From assembly GCA_014885115.2 (NCBI GenBank), contig WKLE02002835.1:1-20021 (forward strand): a DNA stretch of 20,021 nucleotides. Direction: 5' to 3'. Position numbers and translations under genes: made by a program. This DNA is from Asterionellopsis glacialis. Its lineage: Eukaryota > Bacillariophyta > Plagiogrammaphyceae > Rhaphoneidales > Asterionellopsidaceae. The first letter of the stretch is position 1. The number at the start of each line of letters is the position of its first letter. The notes beneath the pieces are model-generated. The model had not been told where the DNA came from, did no database searches, and worked only from the letters and a program-made list of their open reading frames with translations. Shown here in pieces: positions 1 to 8,828 of this stretch.

Positions 1-131
1 CAAAAAGATAACAAATACAGTAATAGCGTATCAACTGTGCTTTGATAATATAAATGCAGCCGCAATAGCGACAATGTGATACAAACAGGGGACAACAAAA
101 ATGTGATTCAAAATAATCGAACGAGTAAGCT
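1..131. other. AT-rich edge without a gene
   Basis: No coding pattern, RNA gene or repeat could be supported here. The stretch leads directly into the tandem repeat that begins near 132. Confidence 0.5.
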
Positions 132-440
132 CTCGATGGGCAACGATTCGAATTTGCAGCGGCTACGACAGTGATCGCGATGTACAATGATTTGATGTTG
201 CACTGGCAACAGCAATGGGCAATGAGCGATGATTTGATTTTGCACAAGAAATCTTGATGGGCGACGATTCGAATTTGCAGCGGCTATGACAGTGATCGCG
301 ATGGACAATGCAATGGGTGATGATTCGATTTTGCAAAAGAAATCTCGATGGGCAACGATTCGAAATTTGCACAAGAAACAGCAACAATGGAATTTGCAGC
401 GGCAACAGTGATCGCGATGGACGATGATTTGATGTTGCAC
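132..440. repeat. Complex tandem repeat, three units of about 91-121 bp
   Basis: Each unit opens with a version of CTCGATGGGCAACGATTCGA, at 132, 253 and 344. It continues through TTTGCAGCGGC, then CAGTGATCGCGATG, then GATGATTTGATKTTGCA. Units are 121, 91 and about 97 bp long, and differ by small insertions and rearranged sub-blocks such as an extra CAATGGGCAATGAGCGATG in unit 1. Several overlapping open frames cover the array on both strands. They are products of the repeat itself, with low-complexity translations, and I do not regard any as a gene. Confidence 0.8.
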
Positions 441-504
441 CGCTGCAACGCAATAGGCAGCTATGTTATACAGCAACGCCAGGAATTACAAGTACTATTG
501 TTTA

Positions 505-616
505 CCAAAAAAAAGATATACTGCGCACTTTTCTATGCACATGGAGCAGCGACAGCCACGAATTTCTAGTTTATAAATTCTGTAGAAAAGACAAAAAAAA
601 AATACTGCGCACTTTC
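505..616 (+). repeat. Short direct repeat, A-run plus ATACTGCGCACTTT
   Basis: An A-rich run followed by ATACTGCGCACTTT occurs at 518 and again at 602, 84 bp apart. Both are followed by a related TATGCACAT or CATGCGCGC stretch. It may be a duplicated element end or a short tandem duplication. No coding function is visible. Confidence 0.55.
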
Positions 617-650
617 CTCATGCGCGCAGAGGATTCCTGTATGTAGGAAT

Positions 651-760
651 GAGGAATTCCTCTAACAGAGGAGAGGAAATGGTGAGGAATCCTCCAAGAA
701 GGAAGGAATTCCTCAAAGGTTTGAGGAATTCCTTTCCTCTAGACTTCCAAAAAGGAAGTC
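651..760. repeat. Foldback cluster rich in GAGGAATTCCTC
   Basis: The self-complementary word GAGGAATTCCTC lies at 651-662. At 703-734 there is a perfect inverted repeat: arms AAGGAATTCCTCAAA (703-717) and TTTGAGGAATTCCTT (720-734) separated by only GG. At 742-760 GACTTCC and GGAAGTC pair around a five-A loop. Such dense short palindromes would form strong hairpins in single-stranded DNA or RNA. No reading frame supports a gene. It is probably a foldback element or element end. Confidence 0.7.
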
Positions 761-1312
761 AAGGAATAAGGAATATGCAACTGAGCTGTGCAAGATATTA
801 GAGGAGGGCTTATGGTACAGAGAATAGAATTATCTCATATAATTTTAAGATATCAGCCAATACTTATATCTTTATATTAGCAGCCTTTTGATGTCAGCTA
901 AACAACACTCAGTTGTAATTTAAAAAAGTTGAGACCAAAAATCTTTCTTTTGGCTACCATGATTGTATTCTTGATTCAGGGTGACAAGATTATCAAGAGG
1001 AGCCAGCAAGAGACAAGAGAACAAAACTGGAAGTAGAATGAAAACATGGAAAACATTTTTAGAACAAGGAGGAGATAGCATAAAATTCCTTTTAAGCCAA
1101 ATTCAGTGTGATATTATTCATAACAAATAAATGCAGAAAAGCAACCAACTACTTATAAAACATAACATCATATCTATAGTTTCTACAGTTCCAAGAATTT
1201 TACTTCATAGCACTGTATCTTTGAGGAATAAGACACATTTCAGTACTTTGTAGAAAAAATGTTTTTTGTTCATGAACTGATACTCTAGCAGTATTTACTG
1301 CATTGTAGATAA
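761..1312. other. Long AT-rich gap, nothing recognised
   Basis: No credible reading frame, RNA gene or repeat was seen. The composition is A+T rich with frequent stops in all frames, like the rest of the repeat-filled left side of the window. Confidence 0.5.
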
Positions 1313-1914
1313 AGGGGTGCTCCTTGATTTTTACCAACTTTCAGCGTAACCCTTAATTTACCAACTTCAAACTTCTTCCTTATTTCTGGCAGATTACTAA
1401 AAATAAAAAATAAATGGCCTTATCACATTTGATTTTTACCAAGTTTTAGTAGGTAAATTTAGTAGCAAGTTTTAAGTACACAATAGTTGGTAAATTGCAA
1501 ATAATAGATCACTAGTATTATTTATTGACATGAGAAGTTATAGTGCCTATGCTTGTTTCTAGTAAAAATAGCTTGTTACATGTTTGGTCCCCAAATAAAT
1601 CTTTGTCCTCCTGCTTCTAAGTCATTTACTGGTGTCATCATCAACATATGGATTGCAGTTGTAGAGTAGTACAGTAGTCAAAATAGTCTATTGTACATGC
1701 ATTTTAATGTCTTTGCTATAGGGAAATTTTTGGAAAAGTTGATGTAGGGAAAACAAGATTTCCTTATTATAAATAGCTTACCTAGCACTTTACCAATTTA
1801 TTTTTAAAAAGGCCCTAATCAGGCCAGATTACTGAAATTAGTTCCTTAAGTAAGTTCAGCAAGTCATGTAGTTTAACAAAAAAAGGGGCTTGGTAAAGAT
1901 CAAGGAGCACCCCT
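1313..1914. mobile_element. 602-bp non-autonomous element with 25-bp terminal inverted repeats (MITE-like)
   Basis: The left end reads AGGGGTGCTCCTTGATTTTT then ACCAA (1313-1337). The reverse complement of the right end (1890-1914) is the same except for one base, giving 24 of 25 matches. Between the ends lies about 550 bp of A+T-rich sequence without a usable reading frame. Paired ends with a short non-coding interior are what defines a miniature inverted-repeat element, probably mobilised by a transposase encoded elsewhere. I could not settle a target-site duplication: left flank GTAGATAA and right flank GTAATGAT do not match well. The transposon superfamily is therefore open. Confidence 0.75.
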
Positions 1915-2183
1915 GTAATGATTAAATCCATTTAAAAAATTATTATTAGCAGATGCAGACAATCTGTTTGAAATAATAGAAAATTTTGTTTAGAGTGGAA
2001 CTGGGGGGTTTATAGGCTTGGGGAACAAGAAAACTTTATGTAACAGTCTTTTTTTAATTCAAGACAGATAAAATATTTTACAAACCAGAAAAGCTGATCA
2101 CCAATAAAAGAGACATGTAGGTATTTAAAGTTCAGTGATGAAGAGACCAATAAAGATAATTGCAAGCAAGTTGGTAGAATTGT
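1915..2183. other. Gap with no recognised feature
   Basis: A+T-rich sequence between the MITE-like element and the relic frame at 2184. Short minus-strand frames cross it, but their translations are low-complexity and unconvincing. Confidence 0.45.
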
Positions 2184-2695
2184 GTGGAAATAGGAGATAT
2201 AGATTTGGTAGATAATGTGGTGGATATGGGAGGTATGGTTTGTGGCTTTTGGATAACAAAGCAATTGAACAAATGGTGGATACACAAAAAACTTCCAATA
2301 CAAATTCCTGTGCAAAAGCACAACAAGAATGGTAAGGTATTTACCACCTCAGACTTGGAAAGTAGGGGAACTTATGTGTGAACATTTTATTACAACAAAG
2401 TTCCTCTGGCTCCTCACTGGTACACTGGTAAATCTACAATCATACAAATGCAGCAAGTAGTTACTGCAAATATTCACATGAAAGATCCTTCACAAATAAA
2501 TAAACTACCAATTTCCTGTGATATAGACCATGCAAAAGGGGAAAAGCAAAAAGAGTGAGTGATATTGAGCATGACACAATTCTTGATGAAAGTCATTATC
2601 ACAACATGCTGGATTTTGATCATGAAGAAAGTAGTAATGAGGAAGAAGAGGATGCTGAATCTAGTGATGAGGAGAGTGAGGATGAAATTGTATAA
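2184..2695 (+). pseudogene. Broken reading frame with acidic C-terminal tail, probable transposon relic
   Basis: I do not recognise the family. The frame starting at 2184 runs to a TGA at 2379-2381 and then continues open in the same frame to 2558, keeping protein-like sequence (YYNKVPLAPHWYTG) across the stop. A shift into the next frame near 2540-2555 yields a basic patch (CKRGKAKR) followed by a tail almost entirely of Asp, Glu and Ser, ending at TAA 2693-2695. A basic stretch followed by an acidic tail could be a nuclear or DNA-associated protein end. Position among other mobile-element debris and the broken frame argue for a transposon-encoded protein. It is not intact. Confidence 0.4.
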
Positions 2696-2883
2696 TTATA
2701 ATAGGACAAAATAAAGACAACTTACTATCACTGTACACCATGCAGTTGTAAAATACTAGTACCTATATCTATACATGTCTTCTGCTCCAATAGGTTTATT
2801 GTTGTTTGTCTAGTACTGTACATGGCAGGATTCACTTGTTCTGTCATATTTTATTTAATTTTTGGTCAAATTGTAAGAATGAG
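2696..2883. other. Gap with no recognised feature
   Basis: Short non-coding interval between the acidic-tail relic and the ~180-bp tandem repeat. Nothing else was seen. Confidence 0.4.
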
Positions 2884-3423
2884 GGGTCTATTTGATTCTA
2901 TAAAAAAATGGGCTGCCATTGGTCCTCTTTAATTTGATGAGGCTGCCATGCTTCAGATGTAGCAACTGTTCAAAGATGCACTGTTGCATGCAAAAACCTG
3001 ATTTAGAGTGGCATTCAAAATTATTGAATCTCATACCTTCTAGTGGCCCAAAATAAAAAAAGATGAGTCTGTTTGATACTACAGAGAAGGGCACTGCTGT
3101 TGATGTTATTGGATTTTTGCAAATGCTCATTGTTGACATGTAGCAGTGGTTGCAAGATACATGCCATGTTCAAAGCATGATTTAGAGTAAAATTTGAAAT
3201 CATCAAATTCCATATCTTCTAGTTGCCCAAATAAAAACCAGGAGTCTGTTTGATACTACAAAGAAAAGCACTGTCATTGATTTTCTTGGATTCTTTCAAA
3301 TTATCATGGTTGCTGACATGTAGCAATGGTCGCAAGATACATGTCATGTTCAAACCATGATTTAGAGTAACATTCAAAAGTATTGAATTTCATATCTTCT
3401 AGTGGCACACCAAAAAAATCCAG
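2884..3423 (+). repeat. Three tandem copies of a ~177-182 bp unit
   Basis: Units begin at 2884, 3065 and 3242 with variants of GAGTCTGTTTGATACTAC, and a degenerate fourth start lies at 3424. Each unit carries the same landmarks in order: a block like GACATGTAGCAGTGGTTGCA, then TGATTTAGAGTAA, then a TTGAATTTCATATCTTCTAG block, then GTGGCCCAAATAAAA. Units 2 and 3 are more alike than unit 1. The unit length is in the range of satellite monomers, but only three copies are present. Minus-strand frames across it are repeat-derived and not genes. Confidence 0.8.
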
Positions 3424-3519
3424 GAGCAGTTTATTCAGAGTTTGTGCATTCAATGTCCAAGGCAATTGTTTACATCATCATTTTCTTATATGGAAATTAT
3501 ACCAACCGTTCATTGACCA

Positions 3520-3541
3520 GCATGCTGCAAACACAGCATGC
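3520..3541. repeat. Perfect 8-bp-arm hairpin
   Basis: GCATGCTG (3520-3527) pairs with CAGCATGC (3534-3541) around a 6-base loop CAAACA. It lies in otherwise non-coding sequence. Its role is unknown. Confidence 0.6.
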
Positions 3542-3697
3542 CTGTGAAAAGTTAGTATAGGGTCAGCAAGTAGCACACAAACACTGCCAAAATGGACCCA
3601 GAAGCATAGTACTCAACTTTCTGTTGAGCCTATAGAGTGGTCCCTATAAAGTTGAAGTTGAGCTCCTTTGCAGTATAGCTTGTTTTGGGCTTCAGTC

Positions 3698-3779
3698 AAC
3701 TGATAAGGAAAGATAGCCCAGGATGCACCATAATCAATTGGTGATGCAGGTAACCATCAGGCTATCCTTTCTTATTGGC
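3698..3779. repeat. Imperfect foldback with nested palindrome
   Basis: A left arm at 3698-3718, ending GGAAAGATAGCC, pairs imperfectly with a right arm at about 3760-3779 beginning GGCTATCCTTTCTTATT. The 40-base centre is itself partly palindromic, with TGCACCA opposite GGTGATGCA. It sits about 180 bp upstream of the hAT-like relic, so it might be a degraded end of that element, though that is inference only. Confidence 0.55.
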
Positions 3780-3956
3780 TTTAGTTCTCCGGAAATAATA
3801 GAGGAACCTTTTAGTGTTTTTAAAATACAGAGCTTGCACTTCATTTTGAAAATTTGTTAATGTCGATGCCCATTCTAACATTTTTTTTAGTACAAGATTG
3901 ACCTTTTCTTAGCATCTATACACCAGTGCATTTGTCTTCCTTTATTTTTTCTTTTT

Positions 3957-6034
3957 ATGACATCTGTATTTGGGAAAACAACACACCAAGTATGTCATGA
4001 CATTCCCAGTGGCTTTCCTTGTCAGCAAGTGATAGCAGCTGCATCACACTTGGCTTGGATCCCCCTGTCAAGTGTATCAGCTGCACCACTTTTCTCAATG
4101 TCTTTATCTGCCTGCCACACAAAAAAGTACAATAGAGCTAGGTGTTGTGAACAGCCTTGGTCAGAGAACTTTTGCAAATCAGTAGAGGATGGCAAGAGGC
4201 AGGCATATGCCACAGCATGGGAACAGTTATCACTGAAGGGGTATACTGCTCTTTTTGATGATATAGAAACCATCAAACTGGGTCCATTATATAATCAAGA
4301 ACAAGATGTTAGCTATGATCTCAACAGTACTAGGAAGAACAAGAATAAGAAAAAAAAAAGGTCTTGGTTGACTCCTCTTCTGCTGATAGAACTGATACTA
4401 TTTCTACTCTGTGAAGTGCGACATCCTCTGTACCACAAAATTCCCTTTCTGAACAGGCCATTGTCCTAGAAAAGCTATTGAACTTATTGTCACAACAAGA
4501 AATGACTACTACTAGTAGCAGTACTTAACAAGATACTTTACCAAATCAAGAAGAACAAGAGTCAAGCCCACTTCTTGTTACCAATCCTCAGAACAAACTT
4601 GGCTATTACAATAAACAAGTTCACATATACATTAATCAACAAACTTGTTTACGAAACTCATCCAATTCACTAAAAAGGTGAAAGAACAAGTAACTAAAAA
4701 GATATATCAACATGGGCCATCACTATCCAAAAGATTGTAAAGTGCAATGGCAGCACTTTCTCCACAAATGTCCACAGACAATATTGAATCCATGATTGTA
4801 TTGTCTCATGCTGCCTTAATTGCTGATTGTGGTTTAGATATAGATTTGAAGACTATTACTGCTTCATTACCATAAGAAAAATCTATGAATAGTTTTATTA
4901 AGGATGCCACCACAGAATCTTTATTTGGTTGTTGTGAAGAGATTGTTTAAGATGGATCCAAGTTGTATCTGTTATGTGATAAAGGCTCTAAGAAATGTCA
5001 CACAGAATATTTTGTCAAAGTTATATGCTGGTACAGCACAAAAGACTTAAGGGTGAAGTTGTTCAATTTCGATTCTGATACAACTGATGGTAGCAATGTT
5101 GATTGTGCAAGGGCCATCAAACATGTGCTTTAGAATTTGTTTGGTGAAGTAAATGCAACTTTGATACTGCATGGGAAAACAACTGCAGTGGTGGTGGTGG
5201 AACTGGTGGTGTATCTTTTTTTCATGCATTGAAAGATGAGGACACCATTGGAGTTACCCAACATGAGGAAGAATATATTATTGGGTATTGTACCCTGCAT
5301 TGTTTGCAACTGCTGCTAACAAATGTGATATAAGTTCTTGGAGAAGGTGGGATTAAAAAATAGCAAATTTAAAGATACTGTAGTGGCACTTCTTTCTGGT
5401 GTTTACAATCTACAACAACATAACAAAAAAGACAAATGGAACACCATCTGGAAGACTAGTGCTGACTTAAAAGGGTTGATTGTTGAGAATTTTAAAACTT
5501 TCACAGAACCTGCAACAATTCTTACAAGATGGTGGACTGTGGGTGTTGCTGCTAAGTTCTTGATCAAGAACTACAGCCTCATCCATGGCATCACCCAAGG
5601 AGTCATCAATTGTCTGCAATCAAAACAAGCTGCCAATCAAATTGCTTCTGGTGTCCAAGGATTGATGTCAACACCACAAGTAATGAGTGATGTGCATCTG
5701 ATTGCTGATTTCCACCAATTTTTCTTGTTCTCCACATTTTGGATGGCTTCAAGGTGGTGATGATGCCATTGGGAACACCCCTTGCTTCTTGAGCCTGCCA
5801 GAGCTGTTTCATGGGAGTAAGGTATTCTTGATGATGGAGGATCTTGAGTTGGCCCAGGAGAGGATGATTGTCATACAACAAGACAAGTTTGCTTTTTTTG
5901 TATGTCTATCATGCAAACAAGTGCAGAAGCACTTTGATGTTTGGATGGAAAGACTCTTCTTCCTGGGGGCATATTTGGAAATAAAAACAGTCCAGGTATT
6001 TGCCCATGTAATAAATAATAAAGAAGTCCCTTAA
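3957..6034 (+). pseudogene. Degraded hAT-like (RNase H-fold) transposase
   Basis: Pieces of one long transposase are spread over three frames. In order they are: a basic N-terminal region with a Lys run (about 4330-4370), a Gln/Ser-rich linker, LYLLCDKGSKK (about 4960-4995), FNFDSDTTDG (about 5066-5095), a GGGGTGG loop before SFFHAL (about 5190-5230), CTLHCLQL (5289-5312, the CxxH motif), ILTRWWTVG (around 5521-5544, the TRW motif), and a C-terminal block ending near NNKEVP. An early Asp, CxxH and TRW in that order fit the hAT superfamily fold. Lesions are many: stops at 4412, 4526, 4873, 4948, 5131 and 5331, and frame changes near 4375, 4540-4740, 5175, 5340 and 5700-5740. It cannot make a working enzyme. 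The N-terminal boundary is uncertain. Assignment to hAT rather than another RNase H-like transposase is inference from motif order. Confidence 0.6.
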
Positions 6035-6564
6035 ACCTTTAGGGACCAAAAGTGCAAAAGTGGCAATATATCGCCACCTGTCAGGCTCTTTTTTTTTGTA
6101 AGTACAGAATATAAACCATCTTACTTGGACCAATCATATTGATGTATGCCTTTTTTTAAACTTAGAAAAGCAGTCTGCCCTTCCTGAAAAGGTTGTCATC
6201 CTGTTTTTTTGCAAACGGATGAAATCTAGCTACTGTACATAAGTTCTTCTGGAAGTGTTCTAGTATCTGACTACTAAAAAAGTGGGCATAAACTGCTCAT
6301 CTACTTTAGTAAAAGTCGTCTAACTTTTGAATGGTCAGGCATGAAAAGTTGATGTTCAAACGAGTCCGAACCAGAATTTTACCACAAAAAAGATGGCACA
6401 GGAAGCAAGAGTCACAGACAGCTTTGAAGGCAATCTAGAAACCAATCCAGAATAAATTGGCGATATACCGCCACTTTTACAAAGATTTTTAACAACTAAC
6501 CAGAATGGAGGAAATGAGACAATCAGTAATCGGAAAGGGTCGATTTTTTTTGGTCCCAAAAGGT
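6035..6564. mobile_element. 530-bp MITE-like element inserted in the hAT-like relic
   Basis: The left end ACCTTTAGGGACCAAAA (6035-6051) and the reverse complement of the right end (6548-6564) match at 16 of 17 bases. A second, subterminal inverted block GCAAAAGTGGCAATATATCG (from 6055) recurs inverted at 6457-6480 with few changes, and is itself nearly palindromic (GTGGC...GCCAC). No transposase is encoded inside. The flanks are TTAA (6031-6034) on the left and TGAA (6565-6568) on the right, a possible 4-bp target duplication with one difference. The open frame of the older transposase continues in phase on the far side, which supports insertion into that gene. Confidence 0.75.
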
Positions 6565-6616
6565 TGAATATGACCAAATCATTCCGATTTTGAGATTCGA
6601 TACCCAAAGAAAGTAA
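6565..6616 (+). pseudogene. Likely 3' end of the hAT-like frame, displaced by the inserted element
   Basis: Skipping the element at 6035-6564 and keeping one copy of the 4-bp flank (TGAA) leads from KEVP directly into EYDQIIPILRFDTQRK and a TAA at 6614-6616, in the same phase as the C-terminal part of the upstream relic. This suggests the stop at 6032-6034 is created by the junction and the ancestral protein ended here. The frame match could be chance, since only 16 codons are involved. Confidence 0.4.
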
Positions 6617-7278
6617 CGATCCAACACAGTGAAAAGAAAAACACATGTTCAAGTGGTATGTAAGTTACCTACGAGGAATGTGTGTAGCGTTTAGTATAGA
6701 TTTTTTAACTATTGATCTACCGGTACATACGCACTGTCGTATGTATGTTAAATTGGTACAAAATTTAAGTACCAGAAGCAGTGATTCTACGCTACTTGCT
6801 GACCCTATAGTGGCATCGCCAAAACAAGAAAAACCTCGTGGATACACATGAATTAAGAATGTCCGTTTGAAGTATCCGCCTTTGGCGACTTTTCAACATT
6901 TCTACATTATTTGGTTTGTCATGATGACATCAAATAAATATAAATTTGGCACAAATCCGAAGGTGTCAGTCCCGCCTACGGTACTACGTGTACCTTACCT
7001 TACGGTACACTGTTTCCAACTTCCAACGGACCAGCATGACAAGATGCTTTCGTACAATTTCTGTACGTACAATACCAGTTGGCAGGCTGTACAATTTGGT
7101 AGATTTTGTGGCGACTGAAGAAGATTGTGAAATCCCAGACCTCACTCAACTGACGAGATTGCATCTTAGATAGCAGAACCACATTGGATGGAGTAATACA
7201 ATCATTCAACGCTTATTTCACAAAGACAGTAATGAACAGAAGCTTCACAATATTGTTAGAAGTTTTGTCATTTGGAAG
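6617..7278. promoter_or_regulatory. Upstream region of the 7279 gene, no defined sites
   Basis: This 660-bp interval precedes the plus-strand gene and should hold its promoter. It contains repeated GTACGGTAC/GGTACAC-type words (around 6975-7015) and a TGTCATGATGACATCA near-palindrome (around 6917-6932), but no motif I can assign to a known factor. Short frames on both strands do not look like proteins. No transcription start can be placed from sequence alone. Confidence 0.35.
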
Positions 7279-8667
7279 ATGAAATATCTATTAACAGGTG
7301 AAGGACTATGGACTTTGTTCATGTTTCTTTCTGCAATTGTCACCAGTGAGGCAACACTATCTCCTCCAAACACGGGGAATGATTGGATGTCACTGTCAAA
7401 AAGTGGTTTAGAATTCCAGCCAGCTGACCTTGACATGTCAGATCCACGAGTTCAAAATGCCGTGGAAGAGGCGAAAGGGCGAATGTTGGGTGAATCGAGA
7501 TTTTACGGACAAATGGCAGAGAGTAAAAAGAAATATTATAGTTCGTACGCACAAGCTTGGCGGCTGCTTGGTTTCTACATTGACTGCAATGCTTCGGACG
7601 GCGATGGAGACGATAATGAAAATGGTTCATGTATGCGTTATCTCTTATGGGCCGCTTATATTGATTTAGATTACCAAGGTGGAGGACTCACTGAATACAG
7701 TTTCTGGAATGGCAATGGAAACAAGTGGGACAATTCTACATGTACATCTGAAACTCGCTGTGTCAAGATGGATTGCCACCTTGAAAATTCCCATTTTAAA
7801 CTCTTAGGAATATTCAAAGAGGCTGAATGGGATGAGTGGTTCGAACAGCTATTCAAGCATGAAGCGTATTGTCTCTGGACTGAAAACCAGTACTATCGAA
7901 TGTCAACTTACAGAGAATTATGGCCCGAAGAATGCACCATGACACTCACAAAAGACAGCGATGGTAACTATCTTTACTATGACATCAAACCCTTAGAAGG
8001 AGGCCGAATTGATATCGGTCTCTACACGAACAAGAGATGTTCTACGGATTATACTGGAACTATAACGGTCGATAAAGTTCTTTCCGAGATGTACAACAAC
8101 GGCAACAACAACGCCAATAATAACAACGACGACGACGGTAATTACGGTGACAATGTTTACGACCTCCGAAAGAATATCGACCGTTGGAATGAAGCATATG
8201 ATATTTTCACACAATGCCAACCGTGCGTGGCTCATTCACTGCCCCAAAGATTCAGTTCAAGTAGTGAAAATTCAAACAATTGGTGGAATTGGGGAGGCGG
8301 TGACGATGACGGAGCATACAACGGAGCATACAACAACGCTGACGAAGATTCTTGGGATTGTGACGATGACGCTGGATATAACAATGTCAACCAGTGTATG
8401 AAATTTGCCTATAAGACCGAAATGGAAGCAGCCAGTTTTCAAGATGTTGTGCTGGCCTCTAGACAAGGATCAATCGCTGATGCGTACGTCTTTGGAGCCC
8501 ACGAAGGATTTGAGACAACAAAACAAACTAAAAGAGAAAAAATTATATTTGCTGGATCTTCAGTGGGTTTGTTTATTGCTGGATTATTCTTCATTAAACG
8601 GACGTTAAAAAGTGTATATCAAGGTGAATTACAGTATCCACTGGTACCCAGTGGTACAGTAGCCTGA
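7279..8667 (+). CDS. Secreted or type I membrane protein with Asn/Asp-rich tracts (hypothetical)
   Basis: An intact 462-residue frame from ATG 7279 to TGA 8665-8667. I do not know its function. Residues 1-25 form a hydrophobic signal peptide ending in TSEA. The middle is acidic and rich in Trp, Tyr and Cys (for example CTSETRCVKMDC near 155-166 and CQPC near 314). Low-complexity Asn/Asp tracts occupy about residues 272-295 and 330-365, including a tandem GAYNGAYN. A single membrane segment (IIFAGSSVGLFIAGLFFI, about 421-438) is followed by a basic RTLK stop-transfer and a short cytoplasmic tail. This predicts an exported protein with a lumenal or extracellular domain and one anchor. The long clean frame, varied codons and lack of lesions mark it as a host gene, unlike its surroundings. 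The next gene evidence, on the opposite strand, ends 161 bp downstream. Confidence 0.85.
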   Translation: MKYLLTGEGLWTLFMFLSAIVTSEATLSPPNTGNDWMSLSKSGLEFQPADLDMSDPRVQNAVEEAKGRMLGESRFYGQMAESKKKYYSSYAQAWRLLGFYIDCNASDGDGDDNENGSCMRYLLWAAYIDLDYQGGGLTEYSFWNGNGNKWDNSTCTSETRCVKMDCHLENSHFKLLGIFKEAEWDEWFEQLFKHEAYCLWTENQYYRMSTYRELWPEECTMTLTKDSDGNYLYYDIKPLEGGRIDIGLYTNKRCSTDYTGTITVDKVLSEMYNNGNNNANNNNDDDGNYGDNVYDLRKNIDRWNEAYDIFTQCQPCVAHSLPQRFSSSSENSNNWWNWGGGDDDGAYNGAYNNADEDSWDCDDDAGYNNVNQCMKFAYKTEMEAASFQDVVLASRQGSIADAYVFGAHEGFETTKQTKREKIIFAGSSVGLFIAGLFFIKRTLKSVYQGELQYPLVPSGTVA

Positions 8668-8828
8668 GAAAATTTATAATTTAAATTGTATGCTTTAAAC
8701 ATCGAATTTACTAGATTCAACTTGCCGTAATTTTATAGTTAATAGTTAATCGCCCGTAATTCCCCTAGGATGGGTGTTTTAAACTATTTATCTTAGAAGG
8801 TCAGTATGGCACCGCCAACAATCGACGG

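Noticed and set aside
108..569. Three overlapping open frames of 73-122 codons in the tandem repeat
   Set aside because: They occur on both strands, their translations are His/Arg/Ser-rich low complexity, and their boundaries follow the repeat units.
2888..3206. Minus-strand frames of 61 and 83 codons
   Set aside because: They lie within the ~180-bp tandem repeat and translate different parts of the same unit in different frames.
7993..8466. Minus-strand Val/Ile-rich frames
   Set aside because: They are antisense shadows of the Asn/Asp codons in the 7279-8667 gene.
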